A DNA stretch of 6,270 bases. It comes from Solirubrobacteraceae bacterium (GTDB lineage: Bacteria; Actinomycetota; Thermoleophilia; Solirubrobacterales; Solirubrobacteraceae). Position 1 is the first letter of the stretch, and each line of letters begins with the position of its first letter. The stretch is from assembly GCA_030149625.1 (NCBI GenBank), contig JASLHP010000426.1:1-6270 (forward strand), read 5' to 3'. Position numbers and translations under genes: made by a program. Under the pieces are notes generated by a model. That model worked only from the letters and a program-made list of their open reading frames with translations. It made no database searches and was not told the origin of the DNA. This document shows positions 1-5,321 of the stretch, piece after piece.

Positions 1-798
1 CCGATCCGCGCCTCGGCTCACGGGCGCGGGCAAGCGCGCATCGCCGGCCACCTCCGTGTGCTCGCCCATCCGCGTCGCGAGCGCCCGCAGGCCCGCTGCC
101 GCCGCGCGCGGCTCGCGCGGGCCGAAGCGTTCGACGTCGACGCCTGGCGGGCCCAGGCGCGTGCGCCGCTCCAGGCCTGGATCCCCGAGCGCCCGCCACA
201 GGCTGGCGGCGGTGTGCGCGGAGCCGACGAGCACCGCCGCGGCGCCGCCGAGGCCCTCGCGCGCGGCGTCGAGGAAACGCTCCGGCTGCGGCTTCACGGT
301 GTACTCGAGCGCGCTGCCGTGAATCTTCACGGCGTAGGGAATCGCGCCCGCGAGGGCCCGTGCGAGGATCACCGGGCCCATCACGAGATGGTTGGCGAGC
401 GCCACCTGCGCGGCGGTCAGCTCGAGCAGCTCGGCGACGGCCGCGACGTTCGCGGCGACATAGCGCGCAACCTCGAGCTCGCTGCACTGCGCGAATGTGC
501 GCGCTTCGACCCCCTCGTAGCGGTCGGCCACATACACGGGCAAGAGGCCGCCGATGTCCGGGCGATAGACGGTGCAGCGGCCAGCCGCCGCGCGCGGGCG
601 CTCCAGCTCGCGCACGCGCAGCGCGCCTGCGTCCCAATCCGCGACCGCGTCGACGAACGGCTGGCGCTCGGGATGGCGGTCTTGGCTGAGCAGGTGCACG
701 TCATGCCCGAGCCGTGTGAGCGCGGCCGCGAGCCTCGCGTTGTAGACGTTCGATCCGGTCCCATCGAGCAGGTAGCCGTGGAAGATCAGCACGCGCAC
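1..798 (-). CDS. Glycosyltransferase family 4 (GT-B fold), N-terminal part; gene runs off the left edge
   Basis: The first 266 residues are visible and the frame stays open to the window edge, so the C-terminal Rossmann domain, with the donor-binding E-x7-E region expected of GT4 enzymes, lies outside. The protein opens with a beta strand and Gly-rich loop (VRVLIFHGYL, then GTGSNVYN at residues 13-20), typical of the acceptor domain of GT4 enzymes. Further family-like segments are NHLVMGP (136-142), KIHGSALEY (158-166), VGSAHTAASLW (191-201) and the interdomain stretch PPGVDVERF (217-225). It would move a sugar from an activated donor, on the cytoplasmic face, to a glycan, lipid or small-molecule acceptor; the acceptor cannot be told. 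The GTG at 798 is chosen because it directly precedes the first strand and the frame is closed by TGA at 841-843, with no other plausible start between. It is divergent from the gene at 859. The family call is firm; the substrate is unknown. Confidence 0.88.
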   Translation of the reverse strand, partial: MRVLIFHGYLLDGTGSNVYNARLAAALTRLGHDVHLLSQDRHPERQPFVDAVADWDAGALRVRELERPRAAAGRCTVYRPDIGGLLPVYVADRYEGVEARTFAQCSELEVARYVAANVAAVAELLELTAAQVALANHLVMGPVILARALAGAIPYAVKIHGSALEYTVKPQPERFLDAAREGLGGAAAVLVGSAHTAASLWRALGDPGLERRTRLGPPGVDVERFGPREPRAAAAGLRALATRMGEHTEVAGDARLPAPVSRGADR

Positions 799-806
799 GA
801 AGGCGC

Positions 807-812
807 AGCCTA
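807..812 (-). promoter_or_regulatory. Possible -10 element (TAGGCT) for the glycosyltransferase gene
   Basis: On the minus strand TAGGCT fits the actinobacterial TANNNT pattern and ends 8 bases before the GTG at 798. That spacing would put the transcription start at or next to the start codon, giving a leaderless mRNA. No recognisable -35 hexamer lies 16-18 bp upstream. The overlapping GGATAGG could instead be read as a poor ribosome-binding site. This is pattern matching to a weak consensus only. Confidence 0.25.
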
Positions 813-845
813 TCCGTGTGGCGATCTCTCCCCCACCGGCTCAGG

Positions 846-851
846 TAAAGT
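846..851 (+). promoter_or_regulatory. Possible -10 element (TAAAGT) for the zinc-ribbon/lipoprotein unit
   Basis: TAAAGT matches TANNNT and sits in the most A/T-rich patch of the 60-bp divergent gap. Seven bases separate it from the GTG at 859, again the spacing expected for a leaderless transcript. No -35-like hexamer is seen at the right distance. The alternative is that AGGT at 843-846 acts as a Shine-Dalgarno site, but it stands 12 bases from the start codon, which is long, and a promoter would then have to lie further upstream, inside the glycosyltransferase leader. Confidence 0.3.
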
Positions 852-858
852 TTTGGGC

Positions 859-1119
859 GTGAGCACGAAACAGCGTTACCGCATGCGCAGCCCGGCCGGG
901 CGGGAAGTCGTGATCGAGGCGAAGCCTGAGGAGATCTACCTCGATCGTGAGTCCGGCGAACCGCTCGAGGTCGTCGGCAAGATGCTGCCGCTCGCGCCGT
1001 CAGGCTCGCGCCTACCGTGGTCGGTCGAGAATCTGCGTTTCTGTCCGTGGTGCGAGCAGCACTCCCAGAAGGATCTCAACGACTGTCCCACGTGCGGCAG
1101 GCGCATGGGCGCGTTGTGA
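859..1119 (+). CDS. Small zinc-ribbon protein of unknown function
   Basis: An 86-residue protein. The C-terminal third holds two CxxC knuckles, CPWC (Cys62, Cys65) and CPTC (Cys76, Cys79), separated by ten residues. This is a compact treble-Cys-pair zinc-ribbon arrangement that should bind one zinc ion. The N-terminal 50 residues are charged and probably form beta strands (GREVVIEA, EEIYLD, EPLEVVGKML). There is no signal peptide or membrane segment, so it should be cytoplasmic. Such small ribbons often act as nucleic-acid-binding or protein-adaptor modules, but nothing here fixes the role. The GTG at 859 is preferred because it follows the putative promoter and keeps the basic STKQRYRMR start; an in-frame ATG at 883 would remove eight residues. 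The upstream open frame back to position 58 is antisense to the glycosyltransferase and is not coding. Its stop overlaps the start of the lipoprotein gene by 4 bp, implying coupled translation. I do not recognise a named family. Confidence 0.75.
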   Translation: MSTKQRYRMRSPAGREVVIEAKPEEIYLDRESGEPLEVVGKMLPLAPSGSRLPWSVENLRFCPWCEQHSQKDLNDCPTCGRRMGAL

Positions 1120-1517
1120 GCAGCCGCGTAGCGCTCGCGGCCTGCGCGATCGTGCTGTGCGGGCTGACGCTGAGCGCGTGTGGCGGTGCCAGCGTCTCGG
1201 ACGCGGTGCCGAAGAGCACTCCCGAAATCACACCGCCGACCGACACGAGCGCGGAAGCCGCCGCGGCGAAGGCGGCATCGACGGCGACGACGACGACCAA
1301 GACGACGACGACCAAGGCCAGCGAAAGCTCCGCTGGCGGCGAATCCGCCACCAGCGAAAGCGGCGAACCTTCTTCCAGCGCAAGCGAATCGGCGACGTCC
1401 GGAGCCTCCGGGGGCGCACCGGCGGAAACCGAAAAACCGGCCTCCAGCGAAGCTCCAAAAACCGAAGAACCCGACGCGGCTCCCGCCAGCCCGACGGGCG
1501 GCGCCTCCGCCCCTTAG
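1116..1517 (+). CDS. Small lipoprotein with a low-complexity, disordered mature chain
   Basis: A 133-residue protein starting at the GTG that overlaps the previous stop (GTGA). Residues 1-21 form a short lipoprotein signal peptide: Arg4, then a hydrophobic stretch (VALAACAIVLCGLTL) ending in the lipobox LSAC with the lipidation cysteine at Cys22. The mature part should therefore be anchored to the outer face of the cytoplasmic membrane. After Cys22 there is no sign of a globular domain: no aromatic residue at all, almost no large hydrophobics, and long runs of Ala, Ser, Thr, Glu, Pro and Gly. Residues 58-67 are two TTTTK units, followed by a Ser/Glu/Gly-rich tract and a Pro/Glu/Lys/Ala-rich tail. 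It may be a tether, cell-wall spacer or heavily O-glycosylated stalk; that is inference. No obvious ribosome-binding site is seen, consistent with translational coupling. Other frames across this segment give Arg- or Asp-rich nonsense and no better candidate. Confidence 0.72.
   Translation: MSSRVALAACAIVLCGLTLSACGGASVSDAVPKSTPEITPPTDTSAEAAAAKAASTATTTTKTTTTKASESSAGGESATSESGEPSSSASESATSGASGGAPAETEKPASSEAPKTEEPDAAPASPTGGASAP
1287..1316 (+). repeat. Tandem 15-bp direct repeat inside the lipoprotein gene
   Basis: Two exact, adjacent copies of ACGACGACGACCAAG, each encoding TTTTK (residues 58-62 and 63-67 of the lipoprotein). The repeat is in frame and itself contains an ACG triplet run, so copy-number change by slippage would keep the frame. 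A related Ser/Glu-coding 11-mer, CCAGCGAAAGC, recurs exactly at 1318-1328 and 1351-1361. Confidence 0.9.
1496..1512. other. GC-only inverted repeat near the convergent gene ends
   Basis: GGGCGG (1496-1501) can pair with CCGCCC (1507-1512) across a 5-base loop. It overlaps the last codons of the lipoprotein gene and lies 15 bases past the stop of the leftward secreted-protein gene, so it could slow polymerase from both directions. There is no T-tract on either side, so it is not a canonical intrinsic terminator, and short GC-only stems arise easily in sequence of this composition. No better terminator is visible in the 10-bp gap between the two stop codons. Confidence 0.25.
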
Positions 1518-1527
1518 CAGCCGCTTC

Positions 1528-2202
1528 TCAGGGAGTCGAGATCAGCGTGGCGCTGTAGGTGAGGCGCGCGGTCTGGTAGAGGCAGTAATACTGAACCGCG
1601 GTGCCGATTTCGCTCTGTGCGGTCTGCGAGCTGGTGGTCTTGCAACCGGCCTTTGGGCGACTGGCGCGCCAGGATGTGTCGTTGCCGAAGCCGAGCGCGA
1701 GCGCCGGCGCCCAGGTGGGCACTGTCAGCGCGACGACGTAGCCCTTCTTCACCGGGATCGTCGTTTCGAGCGGGAACTGCGCGGTTTTGCCGAAGTAGGG
1801 CGTCAGCTTGACGAGCGGGCTCTGTGCGACGAGCTTGTATGTGAGGTTCGGCTTGCGTTGCGGCGCGAGGATCGCGATGCCCGCTTCCGCGGCCCCTCCC
1901 TCGTTGGTTTCGAAATACTTGATCTGTGTCGCGTTCGGGTTACCGAGCGTGATCGTCCACGCGACGATCGTGCCGGCGCGCGGCGCGCTCAGAATGTTGC
2001 GTTCCGTGCCCACCTTGACCTGAAAGCCGGTTGTGCGGCTGACCGCCAGGCATTGGCTGGCGGGGCAGCTGGGCACCGTGGCGGGCGTCGTGGTCGGGAT
2101 CACGCCGATTTCGGTGAGCGTCGCCGGCGCGACCGCGGGCAGCGCGAGCGCGACCGCGACGATCACGAGCGCGACTGTGGATATACGCCTCATGTTTGCC
2201 AT
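1528..2202 (-). CDS. Secreted protein of unknown function
   Basis: A 224-residue protein with a clear Sec signal peptide: MRR at 4-6, hydrophobic core STVALVIVAVALALPAV, probable cleavage after APA at 25-27. The mature chain is beta-strand-like and moderately hydrophobic. Notable segments are RAGTIVAWTITLGNPN (75-90), the Gly-rich EGGAAEAGIAIL (101-112), PVKKGYVVALTVPTWAPAL (150-168) and DTSWRASR (175-182). Four cysteines (46, 51, 187, 207) could form two disulfides once exported. There is no lipobox, sortase signal or C-terminal membrane segment. The pattern resembles uncharacterised exported proteins I associate with Solirubrobacterales, but no function is known to me. The ATG at 2202 is preferred over the one at 2193 because AGG (2211-2213) sits 8 bases upstream. 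It follows the HIT gene by 42 bp with no evident terminator, so read-through is possible. Base composition looks lower in G+C than its neighbours (36 of 60 at 1801-1860, against 43 of 60 at 4861-4920 in alr). Confidence 0.85.
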   Translation of the reverse strand: MANMRRISTVALVIVAVALALPAVAPATLTEIGVIPTTTPATVPSCPASQCLAVSRTTGFQVKVGTERNILSAPRAGTIVAWTITLGNPNATQIKYFETNEGGAAEAGIAILAPQRKPNLTYKLVAQSPLVKLTPYFGKTAQFPLETTIPVKKGYVVALTVPTWAPALALGFGNDTSWRASRPKAGCKTTSSQTAQSEIGTAVQYYCLYQTARLTYSATLISTP

Positions 2203-2244
2203 TCAACACGCCTGTCCGCTCTTAGTCTCGGTCTAACCATTTCT

Positions 2245-2658
2245 CTACCGCCGCGACAGTTCCTGCGCCGCCGCCTCGATCTCCGTCTGATCGCCCGCGA
2301 CCGGAACCCACGGCAGTTTCAGCGGATCGTCGGCGTAGCGAGGGATCACGTGCACGTGGAAGTGGAAAACCGTCTGCCAGGCGGCGCGCCCACACGAGTT
2401 CAGGAGATTGACGCCCTCGGCGCCGAGGCGCTCCTTCGCGCGCACCGCAAGTCGTTGGGCACCGAGCATGACCGCGCTGAGATCCTCGCGATCGACGCTC
2501 AGCAGGTCGTTCGAGTGCGCGCGCGGGATCACGAGCGCGTGTCCGCGGGTGGCCGGCGCGATGTCCATGAACGCGATCGTGCGCTCGTCCTCCTCGACGA
2601 TCCACGCCGGTATCTCGCCCGCGACGATCTTGCAGAAGATGCAATCGATGTCGGCCAT
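2245..2658 (-). CDS. HIT-family (histidine triad) nucleotide-binding protein
   Basis: A complete 137-residue HIT protein of normal length. The histidine triad is HFHVHVIPR at 99-107 (His99, His101, His103), where the middle-to-last histidines serve phosphate binding and nucleotidyl transfer. The N-terminus CIFCKIVAGEIPA carries Cys6 and Cys9, which in bacterial Hit proteins can form a structural zinc site with two histidines; His48 and His99 are plausible partners. The nucleotide-pocket strand GHALVIPRAH (39-48) is intact. Proteins of this type hydrolyse adenosine phosphoramidates or aminoacyl-adenylates in the cytoplasm; the real substrate here is unknown. The start is fixed by AGGA (2669-2672) ten bases before the ATG. 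That site overlaps the cca stop codon, so translation of the two is probably coupled. The C-terminus is shorter and less hydrophobic than in eukaryotic Hint proteins but is usual for bacterial members. Confidence 0.95.
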   Translation of the reverse strand: MADIDCIFCKIVAGEIPAWIVEEDERTIAFMDIAPATRGHALVIPRAHSNDLLSVDREDLSAVMLGAQRLAVRAKERLGAEGVNLLNSCGRAAWQTVFHFHVHVIPRYADDPLKLPWVPVAGDQTEIEAAAQELSRR

Positions 2659-2668
2659 CTCGCGCAGA

Positions 2669-2672
2669 TCCT
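2669..2672 (-). promoter_or_regulatory. Ribosome-binding site of the HIT gene, overlapping the cca stop
   Basis: AGGA on the minus strand, 10 bases before the HIT ATG. It shares two bases with the cca stop codon (TAGGA), so ribosomes ending on cca finish on top of the next initiation site. This supports both the chosen start and operon membership. Confidence 0.7.
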
Positions 2673-4086
2673 AGCCTTGCGACAGTCCGCGAGCGTACTC
2701 GAGCGCTTGCTCGCGATCGTCGAGCTCGCCCGCGTACTGCGCCGCCGCGAGCTGCTCGAGCAGCTCGCCGACGCGCGGGCCAGGGAGAATGCCCAGCGCG
2801 CGCGCGAGCTCGTCGCCGCGCAGCAGCGGCCGTGGCGGGCCATCGGCGCGCCAGCGCAAGGCGTCGCCGAGTACGCCGCGGGCGAGGGCCAGATGCTCCT
2901 GGACCGCCTCCTCGGCCCGCTCGCCACGCGTCGCCAAGCGGTCGGCCACCGACAGCAGCGTGACGTCGGCCTCGACGGGCGCACAGGCGCGCAGGTACGC
3001 GAACACGGTCCTGCGCGCGAGCGGCTGCGGCTCGTGCACGAGGAAGCCGAGACGCAGGTGGTGGCGCACGAGCGCCGCGACGTGCGCTCGCAGGCGCTCG
3101 CTCGCGCGCAGCCTGCCGAGCACCGCACGTGCCAGCTCGGCGCCGCGGACGTCGTGGCCGACGAACGTCACGCGCCCGTCCCGCGCGCGAACCTCGCGCG
3201 TGAGCGGCTTGGCGGCGTCGTGCAGCAGCGCGCCCCAGCGCAGTGCATCGCCACGCGTCAGCTCGTCGGCCAGCGGCTCGGCCAGCAGCGAGTCCACCGC
3301 GAGGCGCCGTTCGGCGACGAAAGCGCCGATCTCGCCAACCCCAGCGCCGGCGCTCAGCTCGACCGTGCGGTCGAGCACCGCGAGCGTATGCCCGTGGACG
3401 TCGAGATGATGAAAGCGACTCTGCTGCACTCCGCGCAGCGCGTCGAGCTCCGGGAGCACGGCCGCCGTCGCCCCCAGCGCGCTCATCATCTCCAGCCCAC
3501 GTCGCGCCTTGCGCGCCGCGACGATCCGCTTGAGCTCCGCGAACACGCGCTCGGGCGAGACGCGCTCTAGGCAGCGCGCGTGAGCGCCGGCACAGCGCAG
3601 AGTCTCGGCCTCAGCCTCCAGTTCGAGCTCCAGCGCGAGACGCACGAGGCGCAGCACACGCAGAGGGTCGTCGGCGAACGCGCCCGGCGCCGTCATGCGC
3701 AGCCGCCTGGCGCGCAGATCCTCAGCGCCGCCGAGCGGATCGATCGGCGCTCCGCCGGCGAGCGGTCGCGCAATCGCGTTGATCGTGAAGTCACGCAGCG
3801 CGAGATCGGCCTCGATCGTGCCGCCGCGCAGCGGCTCGAGGTCGAGCTGCCATGTGCCCCCGCGCGCGAGGACCCGCCACGAGCCGAACTCCTCCGACAG
3901 GGGGAAGCAGGCTGCGCGGCCCGCGGCACGCGAGATCGCGCGGGCGACTTGCGCCGTATCGGCGTCGACGACCAGGTCCAGATCGGCGGTCTCACGCCCG
4001 AGCAGCTCGTCGCGTACCGCGCCGCCGACCAGCCATGCCGGCGCGTCCACGAGCGCGGCGCGAGCGAGCTCCAGGCCGGCGTTCAT
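2671..4086 (-). CDS. cca: CCA-adding tRNA nucleotidyltransferase with HD domain
   Basis: A 471-residue class II nucleotidyltransferase of normal length for an actinobacterial enzyme. It adds or repairs the 3'-terminal CCA of tRNAs from CTP and ATP in the cytoplasm. Head-domain motifs in order are WLVGGAVRDELLG (18-30), the metal-binding DLD (Asp35, Asp37), LRDFTINAIARPL (97-109), DPLRVLRLVRLALEL (140-154, with the DDPLR motif) and PERVFAELKRI (178-188, the motif that precedes the neck). An HD-type region follows: FHHLDVHGHTL (225-235), LLHDAAKP (287-294, His289-Asp290), GHDVRG (310-315), RHHLRLGFL (341-349). The ATG at 4086 overlaps the alr stop (ATGA). The purine-rich GAGGA abuts the ATG directly, too close to act as a normal ribosome site, so initiation is probably by termination-reinitiation. 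The longer open frame upstream, back to 4515, is a shadow of alr. CCA addition versus poly(A) polymerase activity cannot be fully separated by eye, but CCA addition is much more likely. Confidence 0.93.
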   Translation of the reverse strand: MNAGLELARAALVDAPAWLVGGAVRDELLGRETADLDLVVDADTAQVARAISRAAGRAACFPLSEEFGSWRVLARGGTWQLDLEPLRGGTIEADLALRDFTINAIARPLAGGAPIDPLGGAEDLRARRLRMTAPGAFADDPLRVLRLVRLALELELEAEAETLRCAGAHARCLERVSPERVFAELKRIVAARKARRGLEMMSALGATAAVLPELDALRGVQQSRFHHLDVHGHTLAVLDRTVELSAGAGVGEIGAFVAERRLAVDSLLAEPLADELTRGDALRWGALLHDAAKPLTREVRARDGRVTFVGHDVRGAELARAVLGRLRASERLRAHVAALVRHHLRLGFLVHEPQPLARRTVFAYLRACAPVEADVTLLSVADRLATRGERAEEAVQEHLALARGVLGDALRWRADGPPRPLLRGDELARALGILPGPRVGELLEQLAAAQYAGELDDREQALEYARGLSQG

Positions 4087-5321
4087 TCCTCGCCGGCGCC
4101 GGCGCCGGCGACCCGCGCTCGCGCGCGTGCCGGGCCGCTGTCGAGCGGCACGCCGTCGCGGTGATAGACGCGGCGCACGCGCGGCGTCAGCGCACACGTG
4201 ATCTCGTAGTTGATCGTGTCCAGGCGGCGCGCCACCTCCTCGGCGGTGATTCGCTCGCTGCCCTGGATGCCGATCAGGATCGCGCGCTCGCCGCGCGGCC
4301 GCTCGGGCTCGCGCTCGGGGCCGAGGTCGACGGTGACGCTGTCCATGCTCACCGTGCCGACGAGCGGGTGACGGTGCCCGCCGATCAGCACGTCGGCGTT
4401 GTTCGACAGCCCGCGCCGCCAGCCGTCGCCGTAGCCGATCGGCAGCACGCCGATGTAGGTGTCGCCGTCCGCGACGAACTGGCGCCCGTAGCCGGCGCTC
4501 TCCCCGGCTCGGCACAGCTTCGCATCGGCGACGTAGGAGCTCAGCTCCAGCGCCGGCTCGAGCGCGCGCGCCGCCGGGTCACGGCCGAACGGGTCCATGC
4601 CGTAGATCGCGATCCCGCAGCGCACCATGTCGAACTGCGCCTCGGCGTCGCGCATCGTCGCGGCGCTGTTGGCCGCGTGCACGAGGATCTCCGGCTGCTG
4701 CTGCTTGATCGCGCGCGCCCAGCGCGTGAACGCGACCAGCTGGCTCGAGAAGAACCCGTCGTCCTTGAGCTCGTCCGCTGTCGCGAAGTGCGTCATCACG
4801 CCCGCCAGGCTCACGCCGGCGGTCCGTCGCGCGGCATCCGCCACGCGCGACGCCTCGATCGGGTCGCGTGTGCCGAGCCGGCCCATGCCCGAGTCGAACT
4901 TGACGTGCACGCGACCGCCACCCGCTGCCGCGACGGCCTGGAGATAGCCCTCGTTCCAGACGACCACGTCGGCGTCCGCCGCGAGCGCCTCGCGCAGCTC
5001 GTGCGGGCTGAGCGCGCCCATCACGAGCAGGCGCACGTCGCGCAGACCCGCCGCGCGCAGCTCGCTGGCCTCGCACGCGTCGGCCACAGCCAACCAGCTG
5101 GCGCCGCCCGCGAGCGCCGCGCGAGCGCTCTGCACGGCGCCGTGTCCGTAGCCGTCGGCCTTGACGACCGCGCACAGCGCGGCGCCATGCCGAAGCTGGG
5201 TTCGCAAGCGGGCGCAGTTGCGCGCGATCGCGGCCACGTTCACGCTCGCCTGCGCTCTGTGCCTGCGCGGTTCCTCGCCGCCGAGCTCAGCCTGAGCATC
5301 GGGATGCGTCGCGTCAGCCAT
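4083..5321 (-). CDS. alr: Alanine racemase (PLP-dependent)
   Basis: A complete 412-residue alanine racemase, interconverting L- and D-alanine to supply D-Ala for peptidoglycan. AVVKADGYGHG (51-61) carries the PLP lysine Lys54. VHVKFDSGMGRLG (138-150) holds Lys141, matching the carbamylated lysine of the family, and Arg148. FDMVRCGIAIYG (230-241) holds the PLP-pyridine-contacting Arg234. ESAGYGRQF (274-282) gives the catalytic base Tyr278. PIGYGDGW (294-301) and SMDSVTVDLG (325-334, Met326-Asp327) complete the active-site entrance. All expected catalytic residues are present. The ATG at 5321 has GAGGA 8 bases upstream and overlaps the nnrD stop by 8 bp. This start adds about 24 polar residues before the first conserved strand, slightly longer than many homologues. 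The C-terminal RARARVAGAGAGEE tail (399-412) comes from short DNA repeats and is probably disordered. The cca gene begins inside its stop codon. Confidence 0.96.
   Translation of the reverse strand: MADATHPDAQAELGGEEPRRHRAQASVNVAAIARNCARLRTQLRHGAALCAVVKADGYGHGAVQSARAALAGGASWLAVADACEASELRAAGLRDVRLLVMGALSPHELREALAADADVVVWNEGYLQAVAAAGGGRVHVKFDSGMGRLGTRDPIEASRVADAARRTAGVSLAGVMTHFATADELKDDGFFSSQLVAFTRWARAIKQQQPEILVHAANSAATMRDAEAQFDMVRCGIAIYGMDPFGRDPAARALEPALELSSYVADAKLCRAGESAGYGRQFVADGDTYIGVLPIGYGDGWRRGLSNNADVLIGGHRHPLVGTVSMDSVTVDLGPEREPERPRGERAILIGIQGSERITAEEVARRLDTINYEITCALTPRVRRVYHRDGVPLDSGPARARARVAGAGAGEE
4092..4109. repeat. (GCCGGC)3 perfect palindromic repeat at the alr/cca junction
   Basis: Three tandem copies of the self-complementary hexamer GCCGGC give an 18-bp perfect palindrome. 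It encodes the AGAGAG near the Alr C-terminus and ends five bases before the cca ATG, directly next to the purine-rich GAGGA. In the mRNA it can fold as a GC-only hairpin touching the cca initiation site. Confidence 0.85.

Noticed and set aside
58..858. Rightward open frame extending the zinc-ribbon protein by 267 residues upstream
   Set aside because: It is antisense to the glycosyltransferase, is rich in Arg/Ala/His without any domain, and the real protein starts at GTG 859. It is open only because of the high G+C.
1287..1316. CRISPR-like or regulatory direct repeats
   Set aside because: The two copies are contiguous without spacers and lie in frame inside a coding sequence.
1076..1351. 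Minus-strand frame with a hydrophobic run (VVVVLVVVV) that could look like a membrane peptide
   Set aside because: It is the complement of the ACG/ACC threonine repeat in the lipoprotein gene; no start context or conserved feature supports it.
947..1558. Plus-strand frame with an Asp/Gln-rich run (DDDDQDDDDQ) over the lipoprotein
   Set aside because: Frame-shifted reading of the 15-bp repeat; the frame with signal peptide and lipobox is far better.
2203..2244. Searched for a terminator or promoter between the HIT gene and the secreted-protein gene
   Set aside because: No hairpin with a T-tract and no TANNNT box at useful spacing on the minus strand; only the AGG ribosome site is credible.
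1180..3570. A 796-codon open frame on the plus strand
   Set aside because: It runs opposite the secreted protein, HIT and cca genes, which have intact motifs and ribosome sites. Its translation is Arg-rich with no recognisable fold.
4087..4515. N-terminal extension of the cca frame upstream of ATG 4086
   Set aside because: This part lies in another frame of alr, reads as Arg/Ala-rich low complexity, and the CCA enzyme already starts at the usual distance before its GGxVRD motif.
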